A DNA stretch of 64,000 nucleotides, taken from positions 124,001 to 188,000 of the forward strand of contig JAFSPG010000016.1 of assembly GCA_017443025.1 (NCBI GenBank). The letters are read 5' to 3'. The translations under genes and the position numbers were made by a program. This DNA is from Bacteroidales bacterium. GTDB lineage: Bacteria; Bacteroidota; Bacteroidia; Bacteroidales; UBA932. Under the pieces are notes generated by a model that searched no databases, had not been told where the DNA came from, and saw only the letters and a list, made by a program, of their open reading frames with translations. Below are positions 44,991 to 53,064 of this stretch, in pieces (the stretch's first letter is position 1; every line of letters begins with the position of its first letter).

Positions 44991-45968
44991 ATGTCCAATT
45001 ATCATCGAATGGCGATTTTTGCCTGCACATCATCGAATGGTTTTGCAGAGAAAGTAGTCGAGGAACTCAATGCTATCCGCTATCCGGAGGAAGATATCCT
45101 TCATCTGGGCGCGCTGACAACGACCAGATTCAGCGACGGAGAGTTTCAGCCTACGTTCAATGAAAGCGTTCGAGGAGCGACTGTCTTCTTGATTTCATCG
45201 ACCTTCCCTCCGGCAGACAATCTTATGGAGCTTCTCCTTGCCATTGATGCCGCAAAGCGCGCTTCGGCCGACAAAGTGATTGCTGTCACTCCCTATTTCG
45301 GCTGGGCCCGCCAGGACAGAAAAGACAAGCCTCGCGTTTCCATCGGCGCCAAGCTGGTGGCCAACCTGCTCAAGGCGGCCGGCGCAGACCGCGTAATGAC
45401 CTGCGACCTTCACGCCGACCAGATTCAGGGCTTCTTCGATTTCCCCGTCGACCATCTTTACGGAAGCAAAGTCTTCATACCCTATATCAAGGCCATGGGT
45501 CTGGAGAATCTCTCCATAGCCGCTCCGGATATGGGTGGAGCCAAGAGGGCTAATGCATATGCCAAGGAGCTTGCCTGCCCGGTCATCATCTGCCACAAAT
45601 CCAGGGAGAGGGCCAACGAAGTGTCGTCCATTACCGCCATCGGAGATGTCGAGGGCCGCAACGTCATCATTGTAGATGATATGATTGATACTGCCGGTAC
45701 CCTCCGTAAAGCCGCCGATGTATTGATGGAAAAGGGAGCGGCTTCGGTTCGCGCCTGTGCCACTCACGCCGTCCTTTCCGGCGCAGCATACGAGAATATC
45801 GCCGCTTCCGCGCTCAAGGAAGTATTCGTCACGGATACAATTCCGCTGAGCGACGATCCTTCCAAGGATAAGAGCAAGATAAAGGTGATTTCTATGACGA
45901 AGACCTTCGCGAGAATTATCCACAGAGTCTTCAATTACGAAGAGATAAGCTCCGAATTCGTACACTGA
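44991..45968 (+). CDS. prs: Ribose-phosphate pyrophosphokinase
   Basis: 325 aa. It makes PRPP from ribose-5-phosphate and ATP for nucleotide, His and Trp synthesis. The ATP site includes YFGWARQDRKDKPR; the PRPP loop is VIIVDDMIDTAGTL (about residues 222-235), preceded by HKSRE. DLHADQIQGFFDFPVDHLYGS is the family's metal and subunit-contact region. It lies between engB and the small Cys-rich protein gene, with gaps of 2 and 4 bp. Confidence 0.95.
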   Translation: MSNYHRMAIFACTSSNGFAEKVVEELNAIRYPEEDILHLGALTTTRFSDGEFQPTFNESVRGATVFLISSTFPPADNLMELLLAIDAAKRASADKVIAVTPYFGWARQDRKDKPRVSIGAKLVANLLKAAGADRVMTCDLHADQIQGFFDFPVDHLYGSKVFIPYIKAMGLENLSIAAPDMGGAKRANAYAKELACPVIICHKSRERANEVSSITAIGDVEGRNVIIVDDMIDTAGTLRKAADVLMEKGAASVRACATHAVLSGAAYENIAASALKEVFVTDTIPLSDDPSKDKSKIKVISMTKTFARIIHRVFNYEEISSEFVH

Positions 45969-45972
45969 TACC

Positions 45973-46245
45973 ATGCTTAAAGTTCTCCTGGCAGCCGCCA
46001 TCATCATTGGTTTCGGCGTATTCATAATGAGCTTCAACATCATCTTCCGCGGAAAGGAGTTCCCGAAGAGCGATGTTGGTTCGAATGAGAATATGCGAAA
46101 GATGGGAATTCGCTGCTTCAAGGATGATGATGCGGAACTGCACCGCCCCGGAGGCCCCAGGAAGAAGGCAGGATGCACGGGAGAATGGAGCGAAGACTGC
46201 TCCGGCTGTGCCCTGTACGAGATAGATAAACCTAACAAAGCATAA
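45973..46245 (+). CDS. Small membrane-anchored protein with four Cys
   Basis: 90 aa. A single hydrophobic helix (about residues 3-25) anchors a short, charged domain with Cys48, Cys68, Cys76 and Cys79 (GIRCF, AGCTG, DCSGC). The four Cys could bind zinc or an iron-sulfur cluster; this is inferred from spacing only. It is squeezed between prs and der with gaps of 4 and 3 bp, so it is a genuine operon member. I know no function for it. Confidence 0.75.
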   Translation: MLKVLLAAAIIIGFGVFIMSFNIIFRGKEFPKSDVGSNENMRKMGIRCFKDDDAELHRPGGPRKKAGCTGEWSEDCSGCALYEIDKPNKA

Positions 46246-46248
46246 CAA

Positions 46249-47556
46249 ATGAGCCTTTTAGCCATAGTAGGCCGGCCTAATGTCGGCAAATCGACACTCT
46301 TCAACCGCCTGGTGGGAATGCGCCAGGCCATCGTTGACGAAACAGCCGGTGTTACCCGCGACCGTCACTACGGCAAATGCGAATGGTGCGGACACGAATT
46401 CTCCGTGGTGGATACCGGCGGATGGTCCTCGGGCAGTGATGATGCCTTCGAGGAAGAAATCCGCAAGCAGGTGGTGATTGCGATAGAGGAATCTGACCTG
46501 GTTCTCTTTATGGTTGAGGCTGGCACGGGCATTACCGATTATGATGCAGAAATCGCCGACCTTCTCCGCCGTAGCGGCAAGCCCGTGGTGCTTTGCGTCA
46601 ACAAGGTGGATTCGGGTGATAAAATCTTCGATACCTATCAGTTCTATTCTCTCGGGCTCGGCGAAATCTGGAGCATTTCATCTGCCAATGGCAGCGGTAC
46701 CGGCGACCTCCTCGACGAGATTGTACGCCTGCTGCCTGAGGAGTCATCGGAGGTGGATCCCTACGAAGGGCTCCCGCATATCGCAATAGTGGGTAAGCCG
46801 AACGTGGGCAAGTCGTCCCTGACCAACGCCCTCCTCGGAGAAGACCGCAATATCGTCACTCCGGTGGCCGGCACTACCCGCGACTCCATCTCCAGCCATT
46901 ACAACAAGTTCGGCCACGAATTCATTCTGGTGGATACCGCCGGAATGCGCCGTAAGACCAAAGTCTCTGAAGATCTTGAGTTCTATTCGGTGATGCGGGC
47001 CATCAGGGCTATCGAGCATGCCGATGTATGTATCCTTATGGTGGATGCTGCCAATGGAATCGAGGCTCAGGATATGGCCATCTTCAACCTTATCCAGAAG
47101 AACAAGAAGGGCTGCGTGGTGGTGGTCAACAAGTGGGATACCATCGAAAAGGACTCCAAGACGATGAAGGTTTATACCGAGGGTATCAAGGCCCGTCTTG
47201 CTCCTTTCAACGATGTGCCCATCATCTTTACATCGGTTACCGAGAAACAGAGGATTCTCGATGTGCTGGATGCTACCGCCAGGGTTTATGACAATTACAG
47301 CAGGAAGGTTCAGACTTCCGTTCTCAACGAAGTGATGCTCCCGGAAATCGAGAATTATCCTCCGCCGGCATGGAAGGGAAAGTATATCAAGATCAAGTTC
47401 ATCACGCAGCTGCCTACGGCCTGCCCGACTTTTGCCTTCTTCTGCAATCTGCCGCAATACGTCAAGGAGCCGTACAAGCGCTTCCTGGAGAACAAGCTCC
47501 GTGAGCACTTCGATCTCACCGGTTGCCCCGTCCAGATCTTCATCCGTCAGAAATAA
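46249..47556 (+). CDS. der: Ribosome assembly GTPase Der (EngA)
   Basis: 435 aa. Two tandem G domains are clear: [11 protein letters not shown] (residues 7-17) with DTGGW, and [16 protein letters not shown] (about 182-197) with [15 protein letters not shown] and NKWD are the G4 motifs. The C-terminal KH-like domain (about 355-435) ends in [16 protein letters not shown]. Der helps assemble the 50S subunit. It ends the engB-prs operon and is followed by a palindromic element and a repeat copy. Confidence 0.96.
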   Translation: MSLLAIVGRPNVGKSTLFNRLVGMRQAIVDETAGVTRDRHYGKCEWCGHEFSVVDTGGWSSGSDDAFEEEIRKQVVIAIEESDLVLFMVEAGTGITDYDAEIADLLRRSGKPVVLCVNKVDSGDKIFDTYQFYSLGLGEIWSISSANGSGTGDLLDEIVRLLPEESSEVDPYEGLPHIAIVGKPNVGKSSLTNALLGEDRNIVTPVAGTTRDSISSHYNKFGHEFILVDTAGMRRKTKVSEDLEFYSVMRAIRAIEHADVCILMVDAANGIEAQDMAIFNLIQKNKKGCVVVVNKWDTIEKDSKTMKVYTEGIKARLAPFNDVPIIFTSVTEKQRILDVLDATARVYDNYSRKVQTSVLNEVMLPEIENYPPPAWKGKYIKIKFITQLPTACPTFAFFCNLPQYVKEPYKRFLENKLREHFDLTGCPVQIFIRQK

Positions 47557-47573
47557 CCTTCTCGGGCTTCGCC

Positions 47574-47701
47574 GGGTATGGCAGTAGTCTCCGGAATGGT
47601 ACGCCCCTGCGGGGCTATCCCACCACCTTGCCTTACGGCGGTGGTCCCCCCGTTCACGAGGCCACGGGCGGCCACGCCATCCGAAGGCTACCGCCATACC
47701 C
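47574..47701. repeat. 128-bp palindromic element with internal hairpins, downstream of der
   Basis: Outer arms GGGTATGGCAGTAGTCTCCG (from 47574) and the region ending GCTACCGCCATACCC (47701) are complementary with a few mismatches. Internal stems include GCCCCTGCGGGGC (about 47603-47615) and CCACC...GGTGG (about 47620-47645). The layout is like the element at 3121-3241. It takes up the first part of the 381-bp gap after der. Confidence 0.7.
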
Positions 47702-47710
47702 TTCCAATGG

Positions 47711-47813
47711 CCTTCGCGAAGAGGGAAAAAGTTTTCTCGGGCAGAAAAATGCCCTCGAAAATCTTTTCCCCTCTTCTCCACCATCCCCACGCACACATAG
47801 TCTTATCCTGAAA
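47711..47813 (+). repeat. Dispersed hairpin repeat, copy 2
   Basis: Nearly identical to copy 3 at 51683-51782 (about three differences over the shared 85 bp). The central stem pairs GGGAAAAAGTTTTC with GAAAATCTTTTCCC around GGGCAGAAAAATGCCC, followed by CCACCATCCCCACGCAC. It directly follows the palindromic element. The remaining gap up to 47937 holds an AT-rich hairpin (ATCCT...AGGAT, 47805-47825) and the promoter of the next gene. Confidence 0.87.
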
Positions 47814-47862
47814 ACTTTTAAGGATTTGCGACTATGGTTTTTGGAATCTGCAACCTTCGGGC

Positions 47863-47894
47863 TTGACGGAATGCGGGCGAAATGGGTATCTTCG
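47863..47894 (+). promoter_or_regulatory. Promoter of the BIG2 lipoprotein gene
   Basis: TTG at 47863-47865, a 21-bp spacer, then TATCTTCG at 47887-47894, a TTCG variant of the -7 box as also seen before efp. The ATG is at 47938. Confidence 0.55.
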
Positions 47895-47937
47895 CAAAGC
47901 TATCGTCCGAAAGGTTACAATTTTTAAATATCAAATC

Positions 47938-50025
47938 ATGCGAAAAATTAAATGTTTATGGCTCTGTGCAGCCGCCATGCTCTCCGTCATGGTAGCCTGC
48001 AGCAAGAGCGACAAAGAAGAACCGGCACCGGTTCACGTCATCACCACCTTTGAAGAATTCAACGGAACGACTCAGGTCAATCCCACTCTGGTCCTCCAAT
48101 CCGATATTCAAGGTGCTGCTTACATCACCCGGGCAGACGGCATCGTTGATTTTAACGGCCATTCCGTGGATTACCTTTATCTGCAGAATGATGTCCTGAA
48201 CAAGAGCATTACTCTCAAGAAAGGTGTCGTGAAACTCCGCGTTGACGGCGAGGATGCATGGTTCGATGTTTTCAAGGGTACCGTCATATTGGAGGATATG
48301 ACCTTTGAAAATGAGTTCTATACCGACGGTCATCATATCGAAATCAAAAGCGGTACATACCATAGAATCTGTACTTTCAAGAAAGATGACGCTCCCGGTG
48401 ACGTCGTCATTTATGGCGGAAAATTTGGGTCTCATTTTGATGACAACCCGGACGTGCTCGACAGGAAAGGCTCATTCCTCATTTATGGTGGAAAGTACGC
48501 CTTCAATCCTGCAGTTTATGAAGGGAGCAACATTACCATCGCCGACGGATATTCCGTACAATCCAATACGGACAGCGACAGCGCAACATACCCGTATGTC
48601 GTATATGTAGGAAGCGACAATACTCCTAAGGCAATTGACCTCGGACTCTCGGTCAAATGGGGCGACCGTAACCTCTGCGCCGACTCTCCCGAGGCAGTAG
48701 GTGCTTTCTATTCCTGGGGTGTAACCTCCATGAATAACTATGGATGGTGGGATACCTATCCTTATGGCAGCAGTGCCAATACCCTTACCAAGTACAACTT
48801 TAATCCTGAATACGGTTTGGTTGACATGAGGTCTGTAATTGGAGAATCTGATGATGCCGCCCGTGCGGCTTTGGGTGGCTCCTGGCGTCTGCCGACATTG
48901 GCCGATTTGGAGGAGCTCTTTACCGGTTGCGACCTCGCTTATTCCGAAACCGGAATCACGCTTACTGCCAAGTCCGGGCAGGGCAGTATTTTCCTGCCGC
49001 TTACAGGTGTTAAAATAAGTGGTGATTTAAAAAATAGCAATATTGGTTATTATTGGATGAATGCTCTTTCACCTGATCCAAGCCGGGCATGGCATCTCAC
49101 TTTTACAGGTGAAGGTATAGACCTTGCGGCCAATCAGCGTTGCTATGCGATGCCGATCCGTCCTGTTCAGGGAGCATACATTCATGTGAGCGGCGTTTCA
49201 ATCAAGGAGGCGTCATACGAAGTTTTTCCTGATGAGTCTGTATGGGTGGATGCCATTATTTCTCCTAAGGATGCTTTTGAACCCGGCTTGACGTGGACTG
49301 CTTCCGACAATACCGTCGTTTCACTGGTTCCCGACCTTTTCTCCAGGAAGTGCAAGGTAACCGGCCTTAAACCGGGGAAAGTAACTCTTACAGCCAAAAG
49401 CGTTGACGGAGGATTTTCTGCATCCTGCGCGGTTACGGTCAAATCAAATGCTATTGACCTTGGCCTTTCTGTCAAATGGTCAAGATTGAACCTGGGCGCT
49501 ACGGCTCCCGATGAGTACGGCGGTTATTTCGCCTGGGGCGAAACTACAGCCAAGTCGAATTTCGGCTGGAATAACTATAAATGGACCGGCGGATCCGGAT
49601 ATACAAAATACAACGATACTGATGGCAAGACGGTACTTGATCTCGAAGATGATGCAGCACGCGTACAGCTGGGCGGTACATGGAGAATGCCTACCGCCAC
49701 AGAAGTCCAGCAACTTGTAGCTACGGCGAACAATGCTAATTATCAGCACAAATGGTATGATGCAGGGGAGAAATACAGCACTGCCGGCTTGGAGATTACT
49801 TATCTTGTAAACGGCAACAGTATTTTCCTTCCGGCTTCTGGCACGATAAGCGGTTCGGAATATATGGTTGATCCGGGGAAAACAGGTAACTATTGGTCGT
49901 CGTCTGTATTCGGTATGACCTGCGACTATGGCATAGTGGCATCGTTCGATATGGGTAATAAAGATTTTGCCAGAAATGAGACAACCCGCTACCTTGGTGT
50001 ATCGATTCGCCCGGTAACGGAATAA
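47938..50025 (+). CDS. Surface lipoprotein with BIG2 domain between two paralogous domains
   Basis: 695 aa from the ATG at 47938. The lipobox ends at Cys21 (SVMVAC), followed by SKSDKEE, whose acidic residues resemble the Bacteroidota surface-export signal. Residues about 30-210 are beta-rich and repeat-like. Two related domains start AIDLGLSVKW (about 233 and about 504) and share GGSWR/GGTWRMP motifs, like the Fibrobacter major paralogous domain. A BIG2 Ig-like domain (about 420-500, VSGVSIKEASYEVFPDESVW) lies between them. No catalytic site is seen. Adhesion or carbohydrate binding is a guess from domain type. The gene has a lower GC feel than its neighbours. Confidence 0.8.
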   Translation: MRKIKCLWLCAAAMLSVMVACSKSDKEEPAPVHVITTFEEFNGTTQVNPTLVLQSDIQGAAYITRADGIVDFNGHSVDYLYLQNDVLNKSITLKKGVVKLRVDGEDAWFDVFKGTVILEDMTFENEFYTDGHHIEIKSGTYHRICTFKKDDAPGDVVIYGGKFGSHFDDNPDVLDRKGSFLIYGGKYAFNPAVYEGSNITIADGYSVQSNTDSDSATYPYVVYVGSDNTPKAIDLGLSVKWGDRNLCADSPEAVGAFYSWGVTSMNNYGWWDTYPYGSSANTLTKYNFNPEYGLVDMRSVIGESDDAARAALGGSWRLPTLADLEELFTGCDLAYSETGITLTAKSGQGSIFLPLTGVKISGDLKNSNIGYYWMNALSPDPSRAWHLTFTGEGIDLAANQRCYAMPIRPVQGAYIHVSGVSIKEASYEVFPDESVWVDAIISPKDAFEPGLTWTASDNTVVSLVPDLFSRKCKVTGLKPGKVTLTAKSVDGGFSASCAVTVKSNAIDLGLSVKWSRLNLGATAPDEYGGYFAWGETTAKSNFGWNNYKWTGGSGYTKYNDTDGKTVLDLEDDAARVQLGGTWRMPTATEVQQLVATANNANYQHKWYDAGEKYSTAGLEITYLVNGNSIFLPASGTISGSEYMVDPGKTGNYWSSSVFGMTCDYGIVASFDMGNKDFARNETTRYLGVSIRPVTE

Positions 50026-50041
50026 TTCTTATCTTTACGGC

Positions 50042-51667
50042 ATGAAGTGTCGTGCCCTTATCATTGCAGTCTTCCTTTTTTCTGCCTGTCAAGGCGGAGA
50101 AAAGGATTCTGCTATACTTGAGCACGAAGGCCTTCGCTATCTTCCCCTGCAGACCGAACGCCTGCCGGATATGCCTTCGCCGCGCACCGGCCATGTGCTG
50201 TTGCCTTTCGGTGACGGATTCATGGCGGTCGGGGGGCATACTACTGGTTTTGTGCCGGTGGCGCAGGCTGATATCTTCCATTCGGGCAAGTGGACGACTG
50301 TCCCGACTCTTTATCCCCATGACACTCCGTTCGGTCTTACTCTTAAAGACAGGCGCATCGTCATCGGTGGCGGATACGCGGAATGTTTCGGCATAGGTCA
50401 GAGCTGGGGCGTCGAATGTTTCGACCCGGAAACCTGGCAGTTCTCGCCATTGCCGATACTTGGTCGTAAAAGAGCCCACGCTTCTGCTCTTGAGATGAGC
50501 GGTAACCTCATAATCAGTGGCAACTGGTGGGCTCCCGACGATGTGGAGCAGTATTGCTTTGATGATTATAAGCGTTCAGCTTCGCTCTTGCCGGAGGGCA
50601 GATCCTATCCATTCATTTTGCGTTCTGATATTGATAATGCACTGATTTTTAGCGCTTACACCGAATACAGCAAGCCGGCATCTCCTGTGGTGGACCGCCT
50701 GAAAGGCGGCAGCTTCGAGGTGCCGCTGCTCAAGGAATGGATTCCGTATGCTTCCATAAACCACGGCCCGTATCCCGAAGGGGGATTTATCGGAGATATG
50801 TCAACGGGTCGGTTCTCGTATCTCGTACATGTTACCGACACCTCTCGTTCCCACTCGGCCCTTGTTACGGTAAACGGGGAGAATTTTTCTCTTCTGAAGA
50901 CAGAGCAGCCCATTCCTTCCGAGGGTCCCTGGGGTGCAATTCAATATGTCGATTACGCTCACGTCGACAGGTCTTCCCGTATTGCATGGCTTCTGGGAGT
51001 TGATGACTCCTTGAGGTTCTATCTGGCTGGCGTCGACTATGCTTCCGAAAAGCCGTGTGTGTCGATGTATTATACGGAGCCGATCTTGGAAGTAGGCCGC
51101 ACTCCGAATGCCAGGTTGCTTCCCGACGGGCGTATTGTTCTTTGTGGAGGGCTCGGTGAATCAAACTACGAGCCTTTCGGCGGAGTGTATGTTTTATCTC
51201 CGGTGAAAATCTCCGTTTCTCAGGGTTTTCCTGCATGGGCTGGATTGCTCATCGGGGCATTTATCCTGCTCGGTGCAGGAATCGTGTATGGGAAGCGCCG
51301 CTCCGGCGCCAAGGCTTCGCCGGCGCCGGCCGCACCGCCGAGCATGGCTCAAAGAATAGACTCTCTTATGCGTGAAAGGCAGTTTTTCAGGAAGCCGGAC
51401 CTGCGGCTTGCTGATGTCGCCCACGAGCTGGGTACCAACAGCACTTATGTGTCTGCCTGTATAAACAGCGAGAACGGAGTTTCGTTCCCTGATTATGTCG
51501 CCGGTTTCCGCGTGCGCTATGCTCAGGAACTGCTGCGAAAGGATTCTGATAAAACAATGGCTGAAATCGCTGCCGAATCCGGTTTTTCCAACGAGAAATC
51601 CTTCCTCCGTACCTTCAAGGCCCAGACCGGCCTCACCCCCTCCCAATTCCGCGACTCCCGCTCCTAA
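50042..51667 (+). CDS. Kelch sensor fused through one TM helix to an AraC-type DNA-binding domain
   Basis: 541 aa. An N-terminal export signal carries a possible lipid Cys16 (FLFSAC). Residues about 40-390 contain kelch-like propeller blades (TGHVLLPFGDGFMAVGG, DRRIVIGGGYAECFG, DGRIVLCGGLGESNYEPFGG). A single helix (WAGLLIGAFILLGAGIVYG, about 402-420) is followed by basic residues. The C-terminal 105 residues form an AraC/XylS domain with two helix-turn-helices (LADVAHELGTNSTYVSACIN, MAEIAAESGFSNEKSFLRTF). The layout suggests a one-component transmembrane regulator: sensor outside, DNA binding inside. It lies 16 bp after the lipoprotein gene, a possible target or ligand partner. Confidence 0.85.
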   Translation: MKCRALIIAVFLFSACQGGEKDSAILEHEGLRYLPLQTERLPDMPSPRTGHVLLPFGDGFMAVGGHTTGFVPVAQADIFHSGKWTTVPTLYPHDTPFGLTLKDRRIVIGGGYAECFGIGQSWGVECFDPETWQFSPLPILGRKRAHASALEMSGNLIISGNWWAPDDVEQYCFDDYKRSASLLPEGRSYPFILRSDIDNALIFSAYTEYSKPASPVVDRLKGGSFEVPLLKEWIPYASINHGPYPEGGFIGDMSTGRFSYLVHVTDTSRSHSALVTVNGENFSLLKTEQPIPSEGPWGAIQYVDYAHVDRSSRIAWLLGVDDSLRFYLAGVDYASEKPCVSMYYTEPILEVGRTPNARLLPDGRIVLCGGLGESNYEPFGGVYVLSPVKISVSQGFPAWAGLLIGAFILLGAGIVYGKRRSGAKASPAPAAPPSMAQRIDSLMRERQFFRKPDLRLADVAHELGTNSTYVSACINSENGVSFPDYVAGFRVRYAQELLRKDSDKTMAEIAAESGFSNEKSFLRTFKAQTGLTPSQFRDSRS

Positions 51668-51682
51668 TCCTCTTCCATTGTC

Positions 51683-51782
51683 CGTCGCGAAGCGGGAAAA
51701 AGTTTTCTCGGGCAGAAAAATGCCCTCGAAAATCTTTTCCCCTCTTCTCCGCCATCCCCACGCACACAGTATTATTCTGAAA
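51683..51782 (+). repeat. Dispersed hairpin repeat, copy 3
   Basis: Third copy of the repeat at 23425 and 47711, beginning 16 bp after the stop of the kelch-AraC gene. Central hairpin GGGCAGAAAAATGCCC with flanking AAAGTTTTC/GAAAATCTTT arms, then the pyrimidine-rich tail. Confidence 0.87.
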
Positions 51783-51818
51783 GAAGTTGACTCAACTAAG
51801 CGAGAGACAGGGGGTTTT

Positions 51819-51840
51819 CAGGGGGGTACGCCCCCCTGAG
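51819..51840. other. G/C-rich perfect hairpin upstream of the ssrA terminator
   Basis: TCAGGGGGG (51819-51827), a TACG loop and CCCCCCTGA (51832-51840) form a 9-bp perfect stem. There is no T-run, so it is not a standard terminator. Its role is unknown. Confidence 0.6.
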
Positions 51841-51870
51841 TATAAAAGGAATGCGGACGCGCAGCGGCCG

Positions 51871-51920
51871 CATCTCCACAAAAAGGTCTGAGGATGCCCT
51901 CAGACCTTTTTGTGGAGATG
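51871..51920 (-). terminator. ssrA terminator with 23-bp perfect arms overlapping the tmRNA 3' end
   Basis: Arms 51871-51893 and 51898-51920 are perfectly complementary, with a 4-nt loop. The core GGTCTGAGG/CCTCAGACC followed by five T (minus strand) is an intrinsic terminator. The stem extends through CATCTCCACA, so its 3' part can pair with the acceptor strand of ssrA. Confidence 0.85.
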
Positions 51921-52306
51921 GGCGGACTCGAACCGCCGTCCAAACACCGCTTCCATCGGCTTTCTACAAGCTTATTCTTCCATTGATTGTAGGGGAGAGG
52001 CTGCCGGAAGACGGGCCACCTGAGCCTTAGCCTTTAAATCTTGGCCGGCTTTAAAGGCGTCCGCCGGGGCATCCCGTTCTTGATGATACCCTCTGGTCGG
52101 ACGATAACGGGCGGAAAGTCCGGAGGATACTCGTCGGCGACGCAGCCTTGGCGTCGCGGATTAAGTTAAACTGACTACAGTTTAAGCAGCGAGTGCGTAG
52201 TTGTTGTTGCCAACTGAATTTTTGGAGGTCGGGATTAACGGGCCGCCCTGCAGCGCCCGGCTTGCTTACCGGCAGAGGTCAATGCTGTCAAAACCAAAAC
52301 ATCCCC
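51913..52306 (-). ncRNA. ssrA: Transfer-messenger RNA (tmRNA)
   Basis: About 394 nt on the minus strand. The 5' end GGGGATG (52306-52300) pairs with CATCTCC (51920-51914), and A is the discriminator; CCA is not encoded. The 3' part has the T arm GGCGGTTCGAGTCCGCC. The tag frame (about 52215-52185) reads GNNNYALAA followed by TAA. tmRNA rescues stalled ribosomes and marks the truncated peptide for proteolysis. Pseudoknot stems are expected in the middle but were not drawn in detail. A Clp ATPase gene lies about 7 kb away. Confidence 0.95.
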
Positions 52307-52342
52307 ATTGCCGCGGAAACTGTTGTTTCCGTATTTCAGATG

Positions 52343-52350
52343 CAAAGATA
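52343..52350 (-). promoter_or_regulatory. -7 element of ssrA
   Basis: On the minus strand the sequence is TATCTTTG, 37 bp before the mature tmRNA 5' end. A hairpin (GGAAAC-TGTT-GTTTCC, about 52315-52330) lies in the leader that RNase P would remove. Confidence 0.55.
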
Positions 52351-52428
52351 GGGCAAAAAGTGACAAAAGAAATGGAATATTCCCGAATTTTTGCGATATT
52401 TGTATGATATAACTTTAAAGACATAGTT

Positions 52429-53052
52429 ATGAGAAAATTCTTATTCGCATTCTTTTCACTTGCCGCAGGGCTCTGCCTCCAGACTTCCTGCATCGAAGAT
52501 GAATACGATCTCGACAAAGAGATTGACAAGACCATAGAGCTCAAGAACTTCACAGTAGTCCTTGACAAAACATACAAGGTGGTGGCTAAAGACCTTATCC
52601 TGCCCAAGTGGCTCATTGGGGTTACCGGATGGATAAAAGGTGCCTCCCGCGAATTTACCTTCGACAACGGAGAAGTCGGAACGTTTGATATTGACGGCAT
52701 TTCTGAAGAGCTTTCCCTTGAGTACGGCTTCACGCACGTCATTGCTACCATGGACGTTGAGAATTCCCTTTACACCGGATTCTCCATAACGGCCAATGCC
52801 CTGGACGCAAATAAGAATGTGATTGAGGATATTGTCGCAACCTGCGATCCTGCCGTCATTAAACCCGGAATGAACGAGAAAGTAAAGGTTGAGATTAAAT
52901 CCATCAAAGGCGAGGAAATACATCTCGACGATGTGCGTCTTACCCTTTACAGCCAGACGGAGAAGGTCGTTCTTTACTTCGACAGCTACATCGAGGTCAG
53001 CAACATTGTGCTGAGCTTCCCTGAGGGCGTAGTCAAGTACGATATTGATTAG
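52429..53052 (+). CDS. Surface lipoprotein of unknown function, partner of the DUF5723 barrel
   Basis: 207 aa. The signal peptide ends LQTSC with Cys21, followed at once by IEDEYDLDKE, an acidic stretch resembling the Bacteroidota surface-export signal. The rest is beta-rich (FTVVLDKTYKVVAKDLILP, TFDNGEVGTFDIDG, VSNIVLSFPEGVVKYDID), perhaps a jelly roll or Ig-like sandwich. I recognise no named family. The DUF5723 gene starts 12 bp later and the pair probably works at the outer membrane. Confidence 0.78.
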   Translation: MRKFLFAFFSLAAGLCLQTSCIEDEYDLDKEIDKTIELKNFTVVLDKTYKVVAKDLILPKWLIGVTGWIKGASREFTFDNGEVGTFDIDGISEELSLEYGFTHVIATMDVENSLYTGFSITANALDANKNVIEDIVATCDPAVIKPGMNEKVKVEIKSIKGEEIHLDDVRLTLYSQTEKVVLYFDSYIEVSNIVLSFPEGVVKYDID

Positions 53053-53064
53053 GAGGGCCGCGTC

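Noticed and set aside
48640..49720. The paired AIDLGLSVKW segments as a DNA direct repeat
   Set aside because: The similarity is at the protein level with diverged DNA, consistent with an old domain duplication rather than a repeat element.
51683..51790. Short open frames within the hairpin repeats encoding a common peptide (VFSGRKMPSKIFSPLL)
   Set aside because: The similarity reflects the repeated DNA; there is no separate start signal and the frames join unrelated flanks.
51971..52306. A protein-coding gene or integrase attachment site in the ssrA region
   Set aside because: The sequence is explained by tmRNA. No direct duplication of the 3' end, as att sites would give, was found; the copy at 51871 is inverted.
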